Assembly (NCBI GenBank): GCA_037952775.1
Contig: JBANAY010000003.1
Span: forward strand, 13,330,001-13,394,000
Origin: Clonostachys chloroleuca
Taxonomy: Eukaryota > Ascomycota > Sordariomycetes > Hypocreales > Bionectriaceae
Length of the DNA: 64,000 nt
Direction of reading: 5' to 3'
This document shows positions 19,777 through 31,712 of the stretch, piece by piece (position 1 is the first letter of the stretch; every line of letters begins with the position of its first letter). The position numbers were made by a program, and so were the translations under genes. The notes beneath the pieces are model-generated. The model was not told the origin of the DNA. It ran no database searches and worked only from the letters and a program-made list of their open reading frames with translations.

Positions 19777-22426
19777 TGACTAATTTAGTCTTGAGTCTAG
19801 AGATCTGTTTGGCAGAGTTATACGAACGGATGTATGTAAGGTTATATGCGGCCAGGATGGTCATGACATTCCCCATTAATCGCAGAGTAGTATCGCTCCC
19901 ACTGAGCCATTGCAATGCGATTGGCAATGGTTTCCGAGCATGAGTCATACACGCTAATTGCTATCCCCTATGAGCAGAGCCCTAATTATTCTATGTGAGC
20001 TAAGCCTTTTCTGAAATCGCGCCTCAGTTGGTTGATTGTTATCACTTGTTTGGTGTCTGCCCAGGTACCAGACTACAAGCCAGGGCTCTTGATGACATTA
20101 GAGCTGATTGATACGGTTCTAAACAAGCAGTTGCCCTGATATACGGCACCCTCGTTTGTTTGGGAACGCTAAACAGTTTGCCTGCCTCAGTTTCAGGCCC
20201 GAATGCTGGAGTACCACTCTCGGCTGAGTCTATTCTGCACTGGGCATTTTGGCTATCAGTGAGTAAATACTATATACTGAATTATGCAGGTTCACTAGCC
20301 TGCTCGCTTCTAGCATTCAAGATGTACCATAGACCTCCCTTCTCTCAGTACTGATCTAAGTAGGTTGCCCTGTTCACTGTAAGTAGAATAATAAGGCTTA
20401 GTACATTTAAGTATAATATATACTAGGTAGCCCTAGATTATAATATATATGGAAAAATATTCCTTTAGACTTCTACTCATCTTCTCCTTAGTTAGATTTT
20501 ATACAAAGTTCCTCTTTGTAATAATATGGTTTATTGGGACTTTTATTATAGACGAAACTAGCATACAAAAGAATATACCTGTTATTGCTCGTATTTCTGA
20601 CCAATCATACCCTGTAAGGTACAACCTGTAGCTTCCGGCTTCCGATGTCCGATGCCTCCAGGAGATAATGTTATGAGTTATCTAGCCTTGCCTGCTAGCA
20701 CAACCTATCTGATTGGTCAAGCTTTGCGACCTTAGTGTAAAACTAACTACTCTGCTGACAAATGTTGCTCAGGTGCGCACATCCAACACTATGCCCAAAT
20801 AGTCCGAAAGCGCGGTAGCATTAGACAAGTTTCAAAATTCCCAAAACTGTGGAACCTAGCGCAGGCCAGCACAGCTTTATGGACTGGTGAACTCTGAGAC
20901 GGAAGTTATGCCTCCCCCAGCATTTATAAGATCGTGTACTGAGCTTTGAGAATCTTTGGAGACAAACAGAAGCCGAGTGATTGGGATAAGGCGGAGTCAC
21001 AGGTGACCCAGGGCCAGCCGGCCCATGACCGACCACACCAAGTTGACTAAGCACTCGGAACGGAACAAGGGTTTACCGAATAATATGGCTGGAATGCCAC
21101 ATACTAGCTAGAGCATCGCTGAATATGTCCAGTATGGGACATACGGCGCAGACTCACAAGGGATGATATAAACAATATGTCACAGAACAAACATATTTTT
21201 CTATTATATATAAGCACTCATTTACCTTAGATACACTCACTAGTTACCAATAACACTCCAGTCTCTTACCTACATTAATCCAACTCTATTACCAATTAAC
21301 TATTGTAGTGACGACTCACACCAGCATAACAACCAAAACTCCTCTCTATTAACCTACCCTGTAGCCTAGTATTGACCGCTGTCACTGACGTCTTGACCGC
21401 CTACTATGTAGATCACTTGCGTTAGCGTAGATTATAACAAACAAACAGATGTGGAATACGGGCGACCGATCTGAAAAGTATATAGATGATAAAGCATCTG
21501 GGAGTTTTTTATGTGTTTTAAACACTGAATCAGAATGAGACTTTCGGGAATGCCTAGAATAGCATCACCACACTATGTCTTGTATGAAGCTTTCATCAGC
21601 CCTTCGGCATCATGTTCCGCCTACCAGAACAGTTGATAGGTGCACACTAATTCACGCTCCTTGGAGAAAGTATTTCAGATGAGGTCCATGTTGGCGCACT
21701 GGACCATTGGCCACCTACTACACTTGATGTACATGGTGCTTACATCAAGACCAGAAGGATGGCGATTGCTGTGCCAGAGATTCTCTAATCCTTAGGCGGC
21801 TGCTTCCACAACCAAGCCGTTCTTTTTCTCCCTTTTCAAGAGACCGGCAACCGAGTAGAATACGTTACTGCGAGGAGATTTTAGAGAGGAGCTTAGCGCA
21901 TTCGAAACCTATGCCGTTATTTGCGCCTGGAAACCAACAGTCAGTATGACGAAGAGAAATAGTCCAATGGACCTTACCTGTAATCAAAATAACTTCTTAG
22001 AAGTCTCCATGGTTGATAAAGATTGATGGGGATTTATCCTTTCAGTTCCTCTGTCCGTTTTCATTTATGATACTCCCTTTCCCTAGCCGTGTGCAATATG
22101 TCTATTTAAGTCTAATTTTATGAGGCTCAATTTTGGTTTATCAAATAATTACTCGGACTTTACGGACATTGAGAATCGGTGAGTGGCTATTTTGAAGATA
22201 CTCGATGCATGTATGAGGCCTCCTTCCGAATTTGTATATAGATTTAGACACATAAGTGGGCTCCCTTAGCGAAATTTACATCAGGGATAAGAATGAGGTT
22301 GAATTTAAGATATCATCATAATGCCTCTCTTGCAGGCATTCGTATCCGGGGGTAGAAAGTACCGGCTTAAAGATGGACTTAGGGTTATGTCCCTAAACTG
22401 AGCCCTTTTTTCCAATCCCATAGACA
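19777..22426. other. 2.65 kb gene-poor region
   Basis: No gene is supported. Open frames on both strands are short and lack motifs. Runs of AT-rich sequence near 20390-20460 and 21190-21240 suggest decayed repeats. The last few hundred bases are upstream of the intradiol dioxygenase. Confidence 0.45.
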
Positions 22427-23415
22427 ATGGATCCTTTACCTGACGATAGATAATATCACCGGCAATGTCCACACATCAACTCACGCTGCCCAGGTGCCCG
22501 CCTGCGCTTCCTTCTGGAACGGCTTGTCGTGCACCTGCACGACTTTGCTCGCGAGACGCGGTTGAGCATCCCAGAGTGGCAGGCTGCCCTAGAGTTCATG
22601 AAGCAGGTGGGCCAGGTCAGCAGCGATGTAAGACATGAGTTTATATTGCTCTCCGACGTCCTTGGGCTGTCGCTGCCGGTGGACTCTATCGATCATCCCA
22701 AGCCAGACGGGGCCACTGATGGAACCGTGCTCGGTCCATTCCACACGCACGAAGCTGAATACAAGGCCGCAGGTGAGAGTATCTCGGCCGACCAGAATGG
22801 AGAGCCGTTGCTTGTGGTTTGCACGGTAAAGGACACCCTGGGCAGGCCCATTGATGGAGTTGAGGTAGACGTGTGGGAGATTGATTCCAAGGGTCTCTAC
22901 GATGTGCAGTATAACAACCGCTCCGGGCCAGACGGACGTGGCGTTGTAGTCAGCGATGACGACGGCTGCTTTCACTTCAAAGCTACTATCCCCGTTCCGT
23001 ATCCCATCCCCGACGACGGGCCTGTGGGAAAATTACTATGCAAGCTGAACAGACACCCGTACCGACCGAGTCACATGCACTTTATGTTTCACAAGTCGGG
23101 CTTTGACCAGCTTATCACGTTTGTGGCCTATCTACTTAGCTTCTGAAAAACTCACGTTGACCAATATTTAGGGCTTTATACGTGCGAGGCAACAAGTACG
23201 AAACTTTGGATGCCGTCTTCGGTGTCAAGCAGTCTCTGATCGTGAACATCACGAAGGTGGCTGATGAGGAGGGCTGGGCGGACAAGTATGGTGTGGAGTC
23301 AAGCACGGCGCTATTGAGGTATGATTTTGTCCTGTTGACGAAAGAGGAGAGTAGAAAACTTCGAGAGGAACAGGCGAGAGACGCCAGCGGAAAGGCAAGG
23401 GGGGCTGCGAGTTGA
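22427..23415 (+). CDS. intradiol ring-cleavage dioxygenase (hydroxyquinol/catechol 1,2-dioxygenase type), 5' end disrupted
   Basis: The main exon (coding from before 22529 to 23118) joins exon 23172-23415 over a 53 nt intron. The protein has the N-terminal helical linker (LHDFARETRLSIPEW), the LGPFHTHEAE strand, the first iron Tyr in SKGLYDVQY, the second in the PYPIPDDGP loop and the RPSHMHF His pair, so all four non-haem Fe(III) ligands are visible. The family opens catechol- or hydroxyquinol-type rings between the hydroxyls. Homology extends upstream (NITGNVHTSTHAA) towards ATG 22427. That stretch contains an apparent 4 bp insertion (GATAGATAAT) giving an early TAA, and a compensating 1 bp loss near 22490. 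The first in-frame ATG after the damage is internal. The gene is either recently broken or mis-assembled here. Confidence 0.7.
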
Positions 23416-25744
23416 GAATGGGCTTTTGGTGCCGAATTAGAAGATGAGCATGATCTCGATGGAATGTTATGAAATGTCTCTATGTTGAAATGTCTATTTG
23501 CACCTTGAATGGTACTGGCCGTAAATTAACTCTATATGCTGTGTGTAACTCCTTCGATATAACTATTGTAAGTGTCTTGGTGTAGCTACCCTCCATCTCT
23601 GGGCAACATGAGTGCTGGTGCCTTACGTTATGCTTATATTTGTTTCACGACTGAATTAATGCTGATTATATCCTACCCACATCAGAGAGGCAACTACATT
23701 AATCAGAAATCATTCGAGAGAGCCCGTTGCTGTTCACGCTCATCTGCAATGGTGTCCATGTTAGTGCATAATCCAGATCAGGGAAGACCGACTTCACGGG
23801 AAGGGCCTGCACGACCGCCAATTTAGGGTTACTACGAACCACATCTTGGTCCCTCCGTGGCGGGACTTGCCGTAAACACTAATGCATCCCGCCACTCCTT
23901 AGCAATGTTAAAAGTTAAGAATTTCTATATAATCCCTTAGAAAACCTTAACTTTAGAAATTTATTTTTAATTTTTAAATTTTAAGAGCTATTAATTTACC
24001 TTTTTAAGATTAAATAAATTAAAAAAATATAGAATTTTTTTAAAACCTTAATATTAGTAAGAAAAAAATTATATAAGTTTTTTTTTAACTCTCTAAAAAA
24101 GCTTTAATTAATTTTAAACTAGTTTTAAAAAAAGAGTTAAAATAAAATTAATTAATATTTTAAAAATTATATTTAAAGTTATATTATAATTTTAATATAA
24201 ATAGAATTTTTCTGGATTTTTATATATTATATTGAGAGCGTGCGTAGTTTCCTTTAGTCAGCAGGGCATGTCTTGCCGTGGGATATTTAAGTCCGGCTGG
24301 TTGCCCACCCAAAATACAAAAAAACGAACTTTACTCTGGACTTATTTGTTATTTTTGAAATCGTGATCTTTGACTTGTTATTCTGCGGCCAGCTTGGCTC
24401 GTATGATGACCTGGATGGTCTCATTCAATTGATCAATTACGGGAGGACCCAACCAAACACCAAACACATGTGCATTCGATTGTGATTGTTGGTTTCGACT
24501 TTCCAGCTTGATCGCAAACCCTCCCTTTGACTGACGCCGATGTCGCGATCGCGGACCCACCAGGTCTTGTGGTTTTGGTGTTGTTAGTTGGGAATTTCCA
24601 CCGGCACTCAATACATAAAGATATATTTTAAGATTTAATTTCTTAGTATTTCTTAGTATGGAGGGTTGAGCTGCGAAGTACGGTCATCAAATATTATCCA
24701 TGCTCTGTATATTTCTAGCTTTTTATGCCCTGCTAGTAATGCAAGCCAACTCCTTTGGATGATATCATAAGCATACCTAACATCCATGCCTACGTCATGA
24801 TTTGTAACATGTTGCGTCACATGTTGCATTGCATTGGATATTTGGAGTAGATATTAGTCTTGAGTTGATCCGTAGTATCGTCAAGATGGAAGAGGGCCAC
24901 AAAGGAAACGCTTTCCCACAAAACCTCGTGGTTCCTAGGCTTATGATTGCTTTATGTTTTGGCGTGTCATGATGCTGGTCCATGAAGTCCTGCAGGCTGT
25001 TGAAGCGTCCAACGACAAGAGCCTTGTCGAGTGTGAAGTCATATTAAAGTAGCCTCGTGGTGGGGGAGCTCAGGCAACAGTAAAGCTGTTAGCAACCTTA
25101 TGACCTCCTTGTGTTCGGAAATGATGATGGTCTTCAACGGGAACATGCTAGTGTCTTAATAACTGAGATGTTGCATTCTGCTCTAGCAAAGGTTGTACTT
25201 TTTCACCCCTCATCCAAAGTGATACATGTTGATCATATGGTTGATAGAGGACAGACAAAGCTACATGCGAGCGACTGACAGTTGTTTCTCCAAAACTGTT
25301 TCCCCACCTCGGTGAGACGGTCGACAAGTAGATAACACCAAACCGAGATCATGAGTATTCTTAGTCACAGACTAACAGGGATTGCTCGAGGTACGTAGAG
25401 GGCGGATGATGTACTACGATATGTGTAAGCATCTAGAACATTCTTGCTTGATCTATAACGGGCTGCCATATCTTAGAGTCTCATCTACCATATTAGTCCT
25501 TGATTATGATTGGTATGTAACATCGGCACTACGTCTTTTCTTCTCCACGAGGCTGCTGCATGTGGAGATGAAGAGAAGCGAGGTGAGACAGATTGCAGGA
25601 ATACGGCCGGATCCGGATCCCGCGTGATATATTAAATCAAGCTATGAATTAAGAAAAGATGTCCCAAGCTCGCTCCTCCTTTCCCATCTCAGAGTGAAGT
25701 GCATCTGGGTTCAGTAGCCTCTCATCATCATTGAAACGAACGTC
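23416..25744. other. 2.3 kb gene-poor region with an extreme AT-rich island
   Basis: About 23920-24235 is almost pure A/T (runs of TTTTAAA, TAATTAATTTT), far below flanking GC content. Around 24640-25150 there are weak coding-like stretches that I cannot assign. The segment 25640-25744 is the promoter side of the dehydrogenase. Confidence 0.45.
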
Positions 25745-26950
25745 ATGGCGCAGCAATCAATCCCCAAGACAATGAAGGCCTTGAGGCTGGTAAAGGTACG
25801 TCGAGCGAGATGAGGGGGGCTTTAATTATTCTACTAAATTACTTTTTTTTAGTTTAATGAGAATTACCAGCTCCGCCACGATGTTCCAGTCCCTGAACCT
25901 GGTTCAGGCGAGCTTCTCATTCGCGTTGCCGCTGCCAGCTTCTGCCACACTGACTACCAGGTCTATCAGGGTACTTACAAGACCCACCTACCATTCACAG
26001 GTTCTCACGAACCAGCTGGTACCATTGCTAGCCTGGGGTCTGATGTGCCCGGTGACTGGAAGGTCGGTGACCGAGTTGGTGTCTTGAACTTCAGAAAACC
26101 CTGTGATGACTGTAACGGGTGCAGATGGAGAAGGAGCAGATATGGTACTCTGGACGCTCGCTACTGTGAGAACAAGACCATGAACGGAATTGTCAAGTCG
26201 GACGGAGGTTTTGCGGAGTACATGATCACTTCGCATTATTCGCTAGTTCATCTCCCAGACGATGTGTCATTTGAGCAGGCGACTCCATTGATGTGCGCCG
26301 GTGTTAGTCCATATCCCCTTCCTCATTCCTCATCTACTTGGTTTCTTGGATACTGACAAATCAAGTAGGCTACGGTCTGGAACGCAATCAAGGAGACCGG
26401 CCTGGAAAAAGGGCAGTCCTTGGCCCTGGTCGGCATCGGCGGCCTGGGTGTGTTGGGTGTACAGTTTGCCAAGGCTTTGGGTTATCGAGTCGTCGCCAGT
26501 GATAGCCGTGAGGCCGGCCTGAAGCTTGCTTCGGGGGTGCCGGAACACCTCCGACCTGACTTGATAATCAACTCGGGCGACGAAGATGCTGCTCAGAAGA
26601 TTTCTGATTTCACAGACGGCGAGGGATTACATGGGGTTGTTGTCTGTACCGACAGTGTCGCTGCCACAGACTGGGCGTTGCATCGCCTTCAGCCAAGAGG
26701 CACCTGCGTAGCCCTCGGCCTGCCAGATGAAGGCTTCAGGTTTGACGCCTTCAACCTGGTATTCCGTGAGATCAACGTCAAAGGTTCTCTTCACTGCGGT
26801 GTAGACGAAGTTAAGAAGATGATCAATGCAGTTTCTGAGCACAGCATTGTCAGCCACCTGACCATACTGCCACTGGAGGAAGGCGAGGATATTCCCGAGA
26901 GAGTAGCGCGTCACGAGTTTAGCGGTCGGCTGGTTGTAAAGATGCAGTAG
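25745..26950 (+). CDS. zinc-dependent alcohol dehydrogenase (MDR family)
   Basis: Three exons, 25745-25795, 25853-26302 and 26369-26950 (introns of 57 and 66 nt, the second with a GTTAGT donor), give 360 residues. The GroES-like half carries the catalytic zinc residues in ASFCHTD (Cys about 48) and GSHEPAG, and a structural zinc cysteine set CDDCNGC plus a Cys in DARYC after a slightly long insertion. The Rossmann half has GIGGLGVLGVQFAKALGY and ends with the usual HEFSGRLVVKM. Family members oxidise primary or secondary alcohols with NAD(P). The frame is open and all key residues are present, so it should be active. It lies between the damaged dioxygenase and a secreted hydrolase. Confidence 0.9.
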
Positions 26951-27597
26951 TCAGTTGGGAAACAAAGTTATCGGTCGTTACATCGCGTCTTTGGGGTGCA
27001 TGGATATTTCTGTTATACGTAAGCAAGCCTGTATATTGATTCATCAAGTACGGGGAGACTCCGGTCAGTGTATCTAGGGAGATGTAGTTTATTCAAAGAG
27101 TTCCCCCTGAAAATCCGGGACAGGATGCAGCACATACTGGGACTACAGCTGTGAGCCCTTGCCGCTCATCATCGATAGCTCACCTCACTCACGTCTCGGC
27201 CGTTTCTACCAAGTTCAGGCATAATCGCAATGTTTGCATTTTACTCCAGGATAGTCCTAGGTTATGTTGTTTATCTTGCGCAGTAGTGCTGGGTGAAAAT
27301 ATATTGTATGAAACTTTTTTTTGTTAATTATTGAGATGAGAGTTCTTCTCAGGTTTATATCTCTAGATGATTTCATCTAGGACTTTGAACTTTAAATCTA
27401 GGACTTTCAGACTAACAGTCTGAATCCTGAAGATAAGGGGGATTCCCGGATTTTCCAACAGGTTATCGACTAAGCTATCCTTGAAGAAAAATAGTGTGCT
27501 TCGCTATCTCAACTCTTAGCTTAACAACAGGCAAGCAGCCAGCCGTCTTGCCAGTATCTTGGCAGTAACAATACTTTGTGACGGGCCAGCAACCTGA
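26951..27597. other. intergenic between convergent genes
   Basis: About 650 bases between the 3' ends of the dehydrogenase and the beta-lactamase-like gene. It contains AT-rich sequence and a short inverted motif (ATCTAGATGATTTCATCTAGG, 27360-27380). No coding sequence is supported. Confidence 0.5.
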
Positions 27598-28857
27598 CTA
27601 GTAACGTTCCGTTCTCAAAGCAAGACTTGCCCCTGTGGCAAACTGCTGCCCAAAGTAAAACAGATTGGGGTAGTGGACTGGGTAATCGGACTGCAGCACA
27701 ATTGTGGTGTTGATGCCGGGAATAACGTAGACGGCCTGGTCGTACGTACCGAGCGCAGCAAAGCCGCCGTCGTCGCCGAGCTGGTATTTCTTGCCTCCTC
27801 GACCAATGGTCCACCAGCCTGTTTGATACCCGAATCCAGGCACAATGTCGATGGCACCAGGGGCACGAATACCTTTGCTAGTGCTTGCAGCCGAGATATC
27901 ATGGAACCATTTCTCGGGAACCCGGGGACCACCGTTGCCATTGAATGCGTCAAGAATGAACATTCCATAGCGGGCCATGTCGGGCAACGTTAGGGCTAAT
28001 CCTCCGTGACCGTCGACTTGGCCGGCTCCTGTGACTCGCATGTAGCCGTCGTACTGCATGCCGGCTGGTTCCCAGATGTTCTTGGCGACCCAGTTCTGCA
28101 AAGGCTCCCCAATGGCTCGAGTGAGCGAGAGCGAAGCAACATAGTAATTGGGGTTGTAGTAATTGAACACCTTGCCAGGCTCCGCCACCTTGTCGAACGT
28201 TCTGAACCACTTGATGACAGCGTCAGGGTTTGTTCGTGGGTAGACGTCGTTAAACAGGTCCGGGTTGTGAGTGGAGTTGGGCTCTTCGACACCTGACGTC
28301 ATGTCGATCAGGTTTCGAATGCGAACCGGTCCCCATGGAGATTTGGCAAGTTCAGGTACCCATTTCGATACAGGATCATGGAGGGAGATCTTGTTCTGGG
28401 CGATTGCAATGCCCATGGAGGTGGTGATGAAAGACTTTGTGCAAGACTGAATCTGGTTCCGGAATGAAGGCTCATTACCGTACTGGTATCTCTCAAGACG
28501 GATCTTCCCATCCTTGACAATCATTACCCCGGATATACCGAAATGGTACAAGAAGGAAGTAATGTCGTGCTCGGTGCCATTGGCCTTGGTAGTGAAGTAG
28601 ATGTCTTTTCCTTTGGCCAGGTTGCGCAGGTACGAGCCATGTCGAAGCTGCCTGGTACGATTGGGCAAAAGCTCAGCCTCCTGACGAGTAAGAATGGCCG
28701 AGTTCCGCGCATCGGAGGCGTTCAGGCTAGACAGATTGAAGGTGCCAATGTCTGAGAAGGCAAAGTAGGGGATGGGGTCAGGGTCGGCGGCACTGGCCAG
28801 TTGCAAGTGGGCCGTGAGAAGACCGAGTAGAGTGACAATTGAGAGGCTGAGATGCAT
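27598..28857 (-). CDS. secreted serine beta-lactamase-like hydrolase
   Basis: This is an intact single exon of 419 residues from ATG 28857; an upstream in-frame extension was not used because the signal peptide starts at this Met. Residues 1-23 form the signal peptide (SIVTLLGLLTAHLQLASA). The class C beta-lactamase/6-aminohexanoate-dimer hydrolase fold is shown by the nucleophile motif S-C-T-K (Ser138, Lys141) and the Y-Y-N motif (about 233-235) in KVFNYYNPNYY. Further support comes from PAGMQYDGYMRVTG, HGGLALTLPDMARYGMFIL and a C-terminal DGGFAALGTYDQAVYVIPG. These enzymes cleave amide or ester bonds through an acyl-serine, and this one would act outside the cell. A truncated decayed paralogue lies at 39.7-40.4 kb. 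Confidence 0.88.
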   Translation of the reverse strand: MHLSLSIVTLLGLLTAHLQLASAADPDPIPYFAFSDIGTFNLSSLNASDARNSAILTRQEAELLPNRTRQLRHGSYLRNLAKGKDIYFTTKANGTEHDITSFLYHFGISGVMIVKDGKIRLERYQYGNEPSFRNQIQSCTKSFITTSMGIAIAQNKISLHDPVSKWVPELAKSPWGPVRIRNLIDMTSGVEEPNSTHNPDLFNDVYPRTNPDAVIKWFRTFDKVAEPGKVFNYYNPNYYVASLSLTRAIGEPLQNWVAKNIWEPAGMQYDGYMRVTGAGQVDGHGGLALTLPDMARYGMFILDAFNGNGGPRVPEKWFHDISAASTSKGIRAPGAIDIVPGFGYQTGWWTIGRGGKKYQLGDDGGFAALGTYDQAVYVIPGINTTIVLQSDYPVHYPNLFYFGQQFATGASLALRTERY

Positions 28858-30015
28858 TTTGGGGTTATACGACTGTTTCCGAGTATTGCGAGTATCATGG
28901 CCGATGTTTTGCAAACCACAGCCTTTTTATAGTTGGCAAGCATCAGTGCCAGTCGACTATCCTATACTTCTCCGACCTCTGTTCTGTCCTAAGAGACTAG
29001 CTCGGCTTGCCGTCTGCCGAGATGGAGATTTAATTGCTCTGCCACGTATTGCCTATCTTGGTCCACTTGGGAGCTGAGGGGTAGAGCTTCATCAAGATCA
29101 TGGATGGTTGAAATTGATATAGATGCATTAGCTGGAGACTGTTCCCTTGTTACACGGATGGAGGAGAAATGTGTCAGTCAACACTGCGGAAGCTCGCTCC
29201 AAACGGCACAGCATCTTATCTCTCGGCTTGGTTTGCTACCATGGTTGATACGATAGGGTACATCCACAGGTCCAGCTAGCTGCGGCGGGGCAGGAAATGA
29301 TAAGAGCTCGGCGCGCCCTCGGATTTTTGTTCGAAGACTAAAAGGAAACCCGGACAAAGATAAACAAGTACACTCAAGTGTTTGTGGAGGCTTGCAGGGG
29401 CCAAACAGGACCATGCAGGATCTCTCACGAGAACCGATACCAGGGTGCCCTGCAGTACTAAGCAAGAAAGAGATAAGCCGAGACATCCATCATCGAAGGA
29501 CAAGGCCTTGGAGAAAGAAACCCTGGGGAATCGACCACCTTGGTTAGGCCGTGGAGAAGGAAACCCTGGGGAATCGACCACCTTGGTTAGGCCAATCTCG
29601 AAAAAAGACTTGGCCATATCTTGGCTGGGAAAGCCTCCCTGGTGGAGTTTGTGGGGTAATGTAACGAATACCCACAGGGTCTAGAAGCAATCTAAGAACC
29701 ACCTCTTATCCGATGACCTCTCACCGAAAGACGGCTACAGATTAGACCAAAACTTTAACATGGGTGGTGGTCTCTTCTCGTTGGGGTTGAAAAGGAAAGC
29801 TGCTCACGCGGGATCAATTGTGGCACAAACTAGGCTCTGTTGCCTTACTTGAATCGACAACTCCTTCTTATGGTCTCCTGGATTGTTTGCACATTCCCAA
29901 CTTTCATCTCAAACAACCACAGCATTCTTTCAAAAGCCCTCTGTTAGCCATTAACCCTCTTATGCTTCTCCCCCTTATTTTCCCTCAACCATCTTGTCGA
30001 CAACTCACATCCATC
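28858..30015. other. divergent intergenic region with a 43 bp tandem duplication
   Basis: About 1.15 kb between the divergently transcribed hydrolase and permease genes, so both promoters should lie here. It contains a 43 bp direct duplication at 29504-29593. No gene is supported, although frames overlap the repeat. Confidence 0.5.
29504..29593. repeat. 43 bp tandem duplication
   Basis: GGAGAARGAAACCCTGGGG followed by AATCGACCACCTTGGTTAGG occurs twice head to tail (29508-29550 and 29551-29593) with very few differences, in the upstream region of the permease. Confidence 0.85.
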
Positions 30016-31712
30016 ATGGACCATACCGAGGCTCAAAATGAGCGAGGTGATGCCTATGCCTCTGCTGGAGCCGCTTTTTCATCTACCCAAGAGATGCCTC
30101 GGATCTTCTCTCTCCTCTCTACCTTGGCTATTGCATTTTCCATCACCAACACATGGATTGGATACTCTGCAACCTTTGTCCCACCCTTGTTGGCTGGCGG
30201 TGGCCCAGCAGTCGTCTTCTGTCTTGTTCTGGCATGCTTCGCCTGCACAGTCTTGGCTCTTGGCCTTGCTGAGCTATCTTCTGCCTTCCCTTCCAGTGGT
30301 GGTCAATATCAGTACGTCCCTCTGCTCCCCATGGTGTGCGTGTGTGTGCGCGCGGTTGTGTGGACTCGCGTTACCAATCTTCAAAACCACTAATCACCGT
30401 TTGCAGTTACGCTTTCATGGTTTCGACAGAGAAATATAGAGCCCCCGTGGCATTCACCGTTGGCTGGATCAGCATCCTAGGTAGGCGCAGATACTGTCCT
30501 TCTTTTCTCGAGATACAAGTCATTTACACAGAGTGAATAGGCTGGCTTTTCACCACTGCTAGCACCACCGTCTTCTGTTCTCAGACCTCGCTCGTCATTG
30601 CCTCCCTCTACCATCCGACGTATGTCTGGAAGACTTGGCAAGTGTGGCTTATCTATGTCCTCATCACAGTCCTGTCTGGTGTCTTGATTGTGACGATCCC
30701 CCGATGGGTCCCCGCTGCCGAGAGAATCTTTCTCTTCTCATCCCTTATTGGCCTTTGTGTTGCCTTTGTGGCGATTCTTGCGACAAGCAGCCCCAAGCAG
30801 CCTGCCAAGGTGGTCTTCACGGAATGGGTCAATGTCACTGGATGGCCTGATGGCCTGGCATTTCTTCTCGCCAGCGGGCAAGCCATGTATGGCTTTCTGG
30901 GCTTGGACGGCGCCACTCACATTGCTGAAGAAATGCCCAATCCCGAGCGTACAGTTCCCAAGGTCATTGCCCTTATCATGGTCATCGGAACTGTTACGAG
31001 CATCCCCTGGAGCATCGCCATGCTATTCAGTACCAACGATCTCGATAAGGTCTCAGCGGCATCTATTCCTGTCTTTGAGGTTTTCATGCAGGCTATCCAC
31101 TCTCAGTCAGCTGCCACTTTCTTTGCCGTCTGGATTACGTTCATCTACTACGGTGCCCTCGTCAGCTGTTACGTCACTTCCGGTCGACTTATCTGGGCCT
31201 TCTCCCGAGACGGCGGCCTTCCATACTCTCACATCTTTAGCAAGATCCATCCCACTCTCCGGGTGCCGGTCAATGCTACTGCGCTCGCGGGAGTTCTCAT
31301 GATCGTGTTTGGCCTGTTGTATGTTGCGTCTACGGCTGCATACAACAGCATCATTGGCTTAGCCATCATGTCGACCAACATCACTTGTGCTTTCCCGCAA
31401 GCCATACTCATTATCCGTGGACGAAGCGTCATGCCCAAGCGGTACTTCGACCTTGGGAGAGTCGCTGGCACCTTCTGCAACGTCTTTGCCTCATGCTACG
31501 CACTGCTCTATACCGTCCTTTTCTGTTTTCCCTTGTCGCTCCCGGTGACTGCCGAGTCGATGAATTATCAAGCTGTCGTGCTTGTGGGAACTCTGCTCTT
31601 GATTACCGTCCTCTGGTGGGGAGGTAAGAGGAAATCATTCCATGGTCCTATCCTCGATGCCGAGGGTCACATAGTTTCTCATCACCATGAGATTCCAGCA
31701 AAGGAAAAGTAG
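30016..31712 (+). CDS. APC-superfamily amino acid/GABA/choline-type permease
   Basis: Three exons, 30016-30311, 30407-30480 and 30541-31712 (introns of 95 and 60 nt), join in phase to 513 residues. A polar N-terminus leads to about twelve membrane helices. The first (LSTLAIAFSITNTWIGYSAT) and the following GGPAVVFCLVLACFACTVLALGLAELSSAFPSSGGQYH block are the standard APC signature. FLGLDGATHIAEEMPNPERTVPK is the conserved loop of fungal GABA/choline/amino acid permeases (UGA4-like). It is intact. It faces the secreted hydrolase across a shared promoter region, which would suit uptake of amide-hydrolysis products; that link is inference. Confidence 0.9.

Noticed and set aside
24378..24611. 77-codon minus-strand frame rich in Gln/Ser/Lys
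   Set aside because: No recognisable family, and it sits next to an AT-rich island; probably spurious.
29276..29617. 113-codon minus-strand frame with an internal repeat
   Set aside because: The repeat is explained by the 43 bp DNA duplication. The frame is probably non-coding and lies in a divergent promoter region.
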